Positions 5,754-7,666 of a stretch of 7,666 nucleotides of DNA are shown piece after piece. The notes under the pieces are model-generated. The model searched no databases. It was not told the origin of the DNA and saw nothing but the letters and a program-made list of their open reading frames with translations. Position numbers and translations under genes: made by a program. The stretch covers positions 1 through 7,666 of the forward strand of contig JAHEGL010000122.1 in the NCBI GenBank assembly GCA_024645145.1, read 5' to 3'. The stretch comes from Planktotalea sp. (GTDB taxonomy: Bacteria; Pseudomonadota; Alphaproteobacteria; Rhodobacterales; Rhodobacteraceae). Position 1 is the first letter of the stretch. Each line of letters opens with the position of its first letter.

Positions 5754-7094
5754 ATGAACCAACACTACCGCGACACCCGCAAGATTGATCCACACCAAGG
5801 CGAAATCCTTGGCGACGGCACACCCAATGACAATAATCGGATCGAGATTGGCCCAACGCAGCTTGCGTTTGGTGAATGGCGCGCCGCGGGTTTGAAACTG
5901 CCAAACCTTGCACGTATGCGCGAATATCGCTGGAAACGACTGACCCAGCATATCGTGGATCGCGGCTATGGCGGACTGCTCATGTTTGATCCACTTAACA
6001 TTCGCTACGCCACTGACAGCACCAATATGCAGCTCTGGAACACCCACAACCCGTTTCGCGCCGTCTTGCTTTGCGCTGACGGTTACATGGTCATTTGGGA
6101 CTATAAGAACTCCCCTTTCTTAAGCGAATTCAACCCCTTGATCCGCGAACAAAGATCTGGCGCAGACCTGTTTTATTTTGATCGTGGCGATAAAGTTGAT
6201 GTCGCAGCGAATGTTTTGTCCAACGAAGTACGCGTGCTGATCGAAGAACATGGCGGCAACAACAAACGCCTCGCGGTTGATAAGATCATGCTTCACGGGC
6301 TGCGCAGTCTTGAAGCGCAAGGGTTTGAAATCATGGAGGGTGAAGAAGTCACCGAAAAATCCCGCGCGATCAAAGGGCCGGATGAAATTCTAGCGATGCG
6401 CTGCGCAAATCATGCGTGCGAAACGGCTTGTGCTGAAATGGAAGCCTTTGCCCGCGCAAACGTGCCCAATGGCACCACGTCAGAGGATGATATCTGGGCG
6501 ATCCTTCATGCCGAGAACATCAAGCGCGGAGGCGAATGGATCGAAACCCGCTTGCTCGCCTCTGGTCAGCGCACCAATCCGTGGTTTCAAGAATGTGGCC
6601 CGAGGATTACCCAAAACAACGAAATTATAGCATTCGATACCGATCTCATCGGGTCATATGGCATCTGCATCGACATTTCCCGCACTTGGTGGATTGGCGA
6701 TCAGAAGCCACGCCAAGATATGATAGACACGATGCGTCATTCACATGACTTTATCATGCACAACATGTCTTTGCTCAAACCAGGTGTGATGATTCCTGAT
6801 CTGATTGATCAATGCATGGAACATCCAGCCAAATTCAAAGCCCAGCAATATGGCTGTATGATGCATGGTGTTGGCCTGTGTGACGAATGGCCGTTGATCG
6901 CACACAAAGACCACTATGTCCCCGGCTCGTTCGAGTATCCCCTCGAGCCCGGCATGGTGTTGTGTGTCGAAGCGGCATGTGGCGAGGTTGGGCGCGATTT
7001 CTCGATCAAGCTAGAAGATCAGGTGTTGATCACTGAAGATGGTTACGAGAATTTAACGACCTATCCATTTGATGACGCATTAATGGGACGATAG
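5754..7094 (+). CDS. dddP: DMSP lyase DddP (M24 peptidase fold)
   Basis: Cytoplasmic metal-dependent lyase that cleaves dimethylsulfoniopropionate to dimethyl sulfide and acrylate. It belongs to the M24 (creatinase/aminopeptidase) fold but is not a peptidase. The 446-residue product matches the family length. An N-terminal creatinase-like domain (about 1-200) has the DddP-specific blocks LGDGTPNDNNRIEIGPTQLA and YATDSTNMQLWNTHNPFRAV. The C-terminal pita-bread domain (about 205-446) follows. The metal ligands D295, D297, D307, H371, E406 and E421 are all present, as are W95, Y366 and D377 of the substrate site. These are the same numbers I recall for the Ruegeria lacuscaerulensis enzyme. Start 5754 is supported by GGGAG, by the family N-terminus and by this numbering. 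No acrylate-handling genes (acuI, acuK) or dddL-type regulator acuR follow in the window, so it appears to stand alone as one transcript. Activity is very likely but not shown by sequence. Confidence 0.97.
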   Translation: MNQHYRDTRKIDPHQGEILGDGTPNDNNRIEIGPTQLAFGEWRAAGLKLPNLARMREYRWKRLTQHIVDRGYGGLLMFDPLNIRYATDSTNMQLWNTHNPFRAVLLCADGYMVIWDYKNSPFLSEFNPLIREQRSGADLFYFDRGDKVDVAANVLSNEVRVLIEEHGGNNKRLAVDKIMLHGLRSLEAQGFEIMEGEEVTEKSRAIKGPDEILAMRCANHACETACAEMEAFARANVPNGTTSEDDIWAILHAENIKRGGEWIETRLLASGQRTNPWFQECGPRITQNNEIIAFDTDLIGSYGICIDISRTWWIGDQKPRQDMIDTMRHSHDFIMHNMSLLKPGVMIPDLIDQCMEHPAKFKAQQYGCMMHGVGLCDEWPLIAHKDHYVPGSFEYPLEPGMVLCVEAACGEVGRDFSIKLEDQVLITEDGYENLTTYPFDDALMGR

Positions 7095-7212
7095 GGAGCA
7101 ATGCGTTTCAACGGATTGGTTTTTCATCACCTCCGCGCGACCCAGTTGTAACACACCTTTCCTTAGTGCCGGAAAACCCCCACCCTAAGAGCCAGCATTA
7201 GGATTCGTCCCC

Positions 7213-7666
7213 ATGCCCACTGAACGCCTGACCTTTCCCGGCCATTCCGGTCACGACCTTGCGCGCGGCTTGATATGCCCGACGGTCCACATTTGGCGAC
7301 CGCGCTGTTCGCGCATTGCTTTACCTGTTCTAAAGACATCCCCGCCGCGCGCTGCATTGCACAGCGCCTTGCGGATCAAGGCATCGCCGTTTTGCGATTT
7401 GATTTCAACGACTTGGGCCACTCGCAGGGAGAGTTTGCAAACACGACCTTTTCTTACAACGTCGCGGATCTCAAAGCCGCGTCTGACATGCTTGCAGAAA
7501 AGGGCATGGCACCGAGCTTGCTTATCGGACATTCGCTAGGTGGCGCAGCAGTGTTGAAACTCGCGCCTGAACTTGAGGACATAAAGGCGGTCGTCACATT
7601 GGGTGCGCCATTTGATCCCGATCATGTCACGCATAATTTTGCAGAGGCGTTGGACGAGATCGCTGC
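7213..7666 (+). pseudogene. Alpha/beta hydrolase of the bifunctional hydrolase/OsmC type: frameshifted and partial
   Basis: Two frames together give the N-terminal serine-hydrolase domain of a protein usually fused to an OsmC peroxide-reducing domain. Frame one runs from ATG 7213, after AGGA at 7200-7203, and encodes MPTERLTFPGHSGHDLA. The homologous sequence then continues in the -1 frame as ARLDMPDGPHLATALFAHCF (from 7263). That frame stays open to the window end and includes FDFNDLGHSQGEF and the nucleophile elbow GHSLGG (Ser codon 7533-7535). Frame one meets a stop at 7537. The break falls in GCGCGCGG (7261-7268), consistent with loss of one base. Either the gene is broken, or the sequence has an error, or a shorter protein starts at ATG 7275, which would lack the first strand of the fold. 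The catalytic Asp and His and any OsmC domain lie outside the window. No clear terminator or promoter is visible in the 118 bases after dddP. Confidence 0.7.
7261..7268 (+). other. Frameshift site (GCGCGCGG) in the alpha/beta hydrolase gene
   Basis: Reading changes from the frame of ATG 7213 to the -1 frame across this alternating GC run. One extra base here would restore HDLAARLDMPDG, as expected for the family. A dinucleotide run is a common place for slippage and for sequencing error. No classic slippery heptamer for programmed frameshifting is seen. Confidence 0.7.

Noticed and set aside
7095..7212. Terminator for dddP in the gap after its stop
   Set aside because: Only weak pairings (CTTAG/CTAAG, GGTTTT/AAAACC) with long loops and no T run; nothing that can be called.
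7261..7268. Programmed ribosomal frameshift
   Set aside because: The GC run is not a classic slippery heptamer and I see no stimulatory structure or internal Shine-Dalgarno; mutation or sequencing error is simpler.

Overview
The window looks like chromosome from a marine alphaproteobacterium, most likely the Roseobacter group of Rhodobacteraceae. The main reason is a complete dddP (DMSP lyase) gene. An LpxD–acyl carrier protein–ketosynthase operon, a Tat-exported DUF882 protein and an alpha/beta hydrolase–OsmC type gene also fit. Base composition is moderate for the group. I see no rRNA, tRNA, CRISPR array, insertion sequence or phage gene.

Region 1 (1-2171, minus strand) is a lipid operon read right to left: lpxD-like N-acyltransferase, a small acyl carrier protein, then a beta-ketoacyl-ACP synthase that overlaps the ACP stop by 4 bases (GTGA) and leaves the window at base 1. 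The genes that usually flank lpxD (bamA, fabZ, lpxA) are absent. The operon may therefore be a dedicated acyl-supply and acyl-transfer module for lipid A or another acylated sugar, separate from a housekeeping lpxD elsewhere.

Region 2 (2231-4882) is a cell-wall pair. A large exported YcbB-type L,D-transpeptidase (minus strand, followed by a clear intrinsic terminator) is divergent from a Tat-exported DUF882/YcbK (MepK-like) zinc peptidase (plus strand). By analogy with Escherichia coli, the first makes 3-3 cross-links in peptidoglycan and the second cuts them. The roughly 350-base AT-rich intergenic region between them holds a strong inverted repeat and two pairs of short direct repeats, and probably both promoters.

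Region 3 (4881-7094) is a second divergent pair: a DUF3445 protein resembling the haem-dependent oxidative N-demethylase alpha subunit (minus strand) and dddP (plus strand). DddP cleaves dimethylsulfoniopropionate to dimethyl sulfide and acrylate, and every metal-binding and catalytic position I can recall from the published structure is present at the same residue number.

Region 4 (7213-7666, plus strand) is the start of an alpha/beta hydrolase gene of the kind usually fused to an OsmC domain. It carries an apparent one-base frameshift in a GCGCGCGG run at 7261-7268 and runs off the end of the window.

I found no strong evidence for a wholly new system. The most interesting points are the divergent dddP/DUF3445 pair, the lpxD–acp–ketosynthase module, the cross-link making/cutting pair with its structured intergenic region, and the frameshift.
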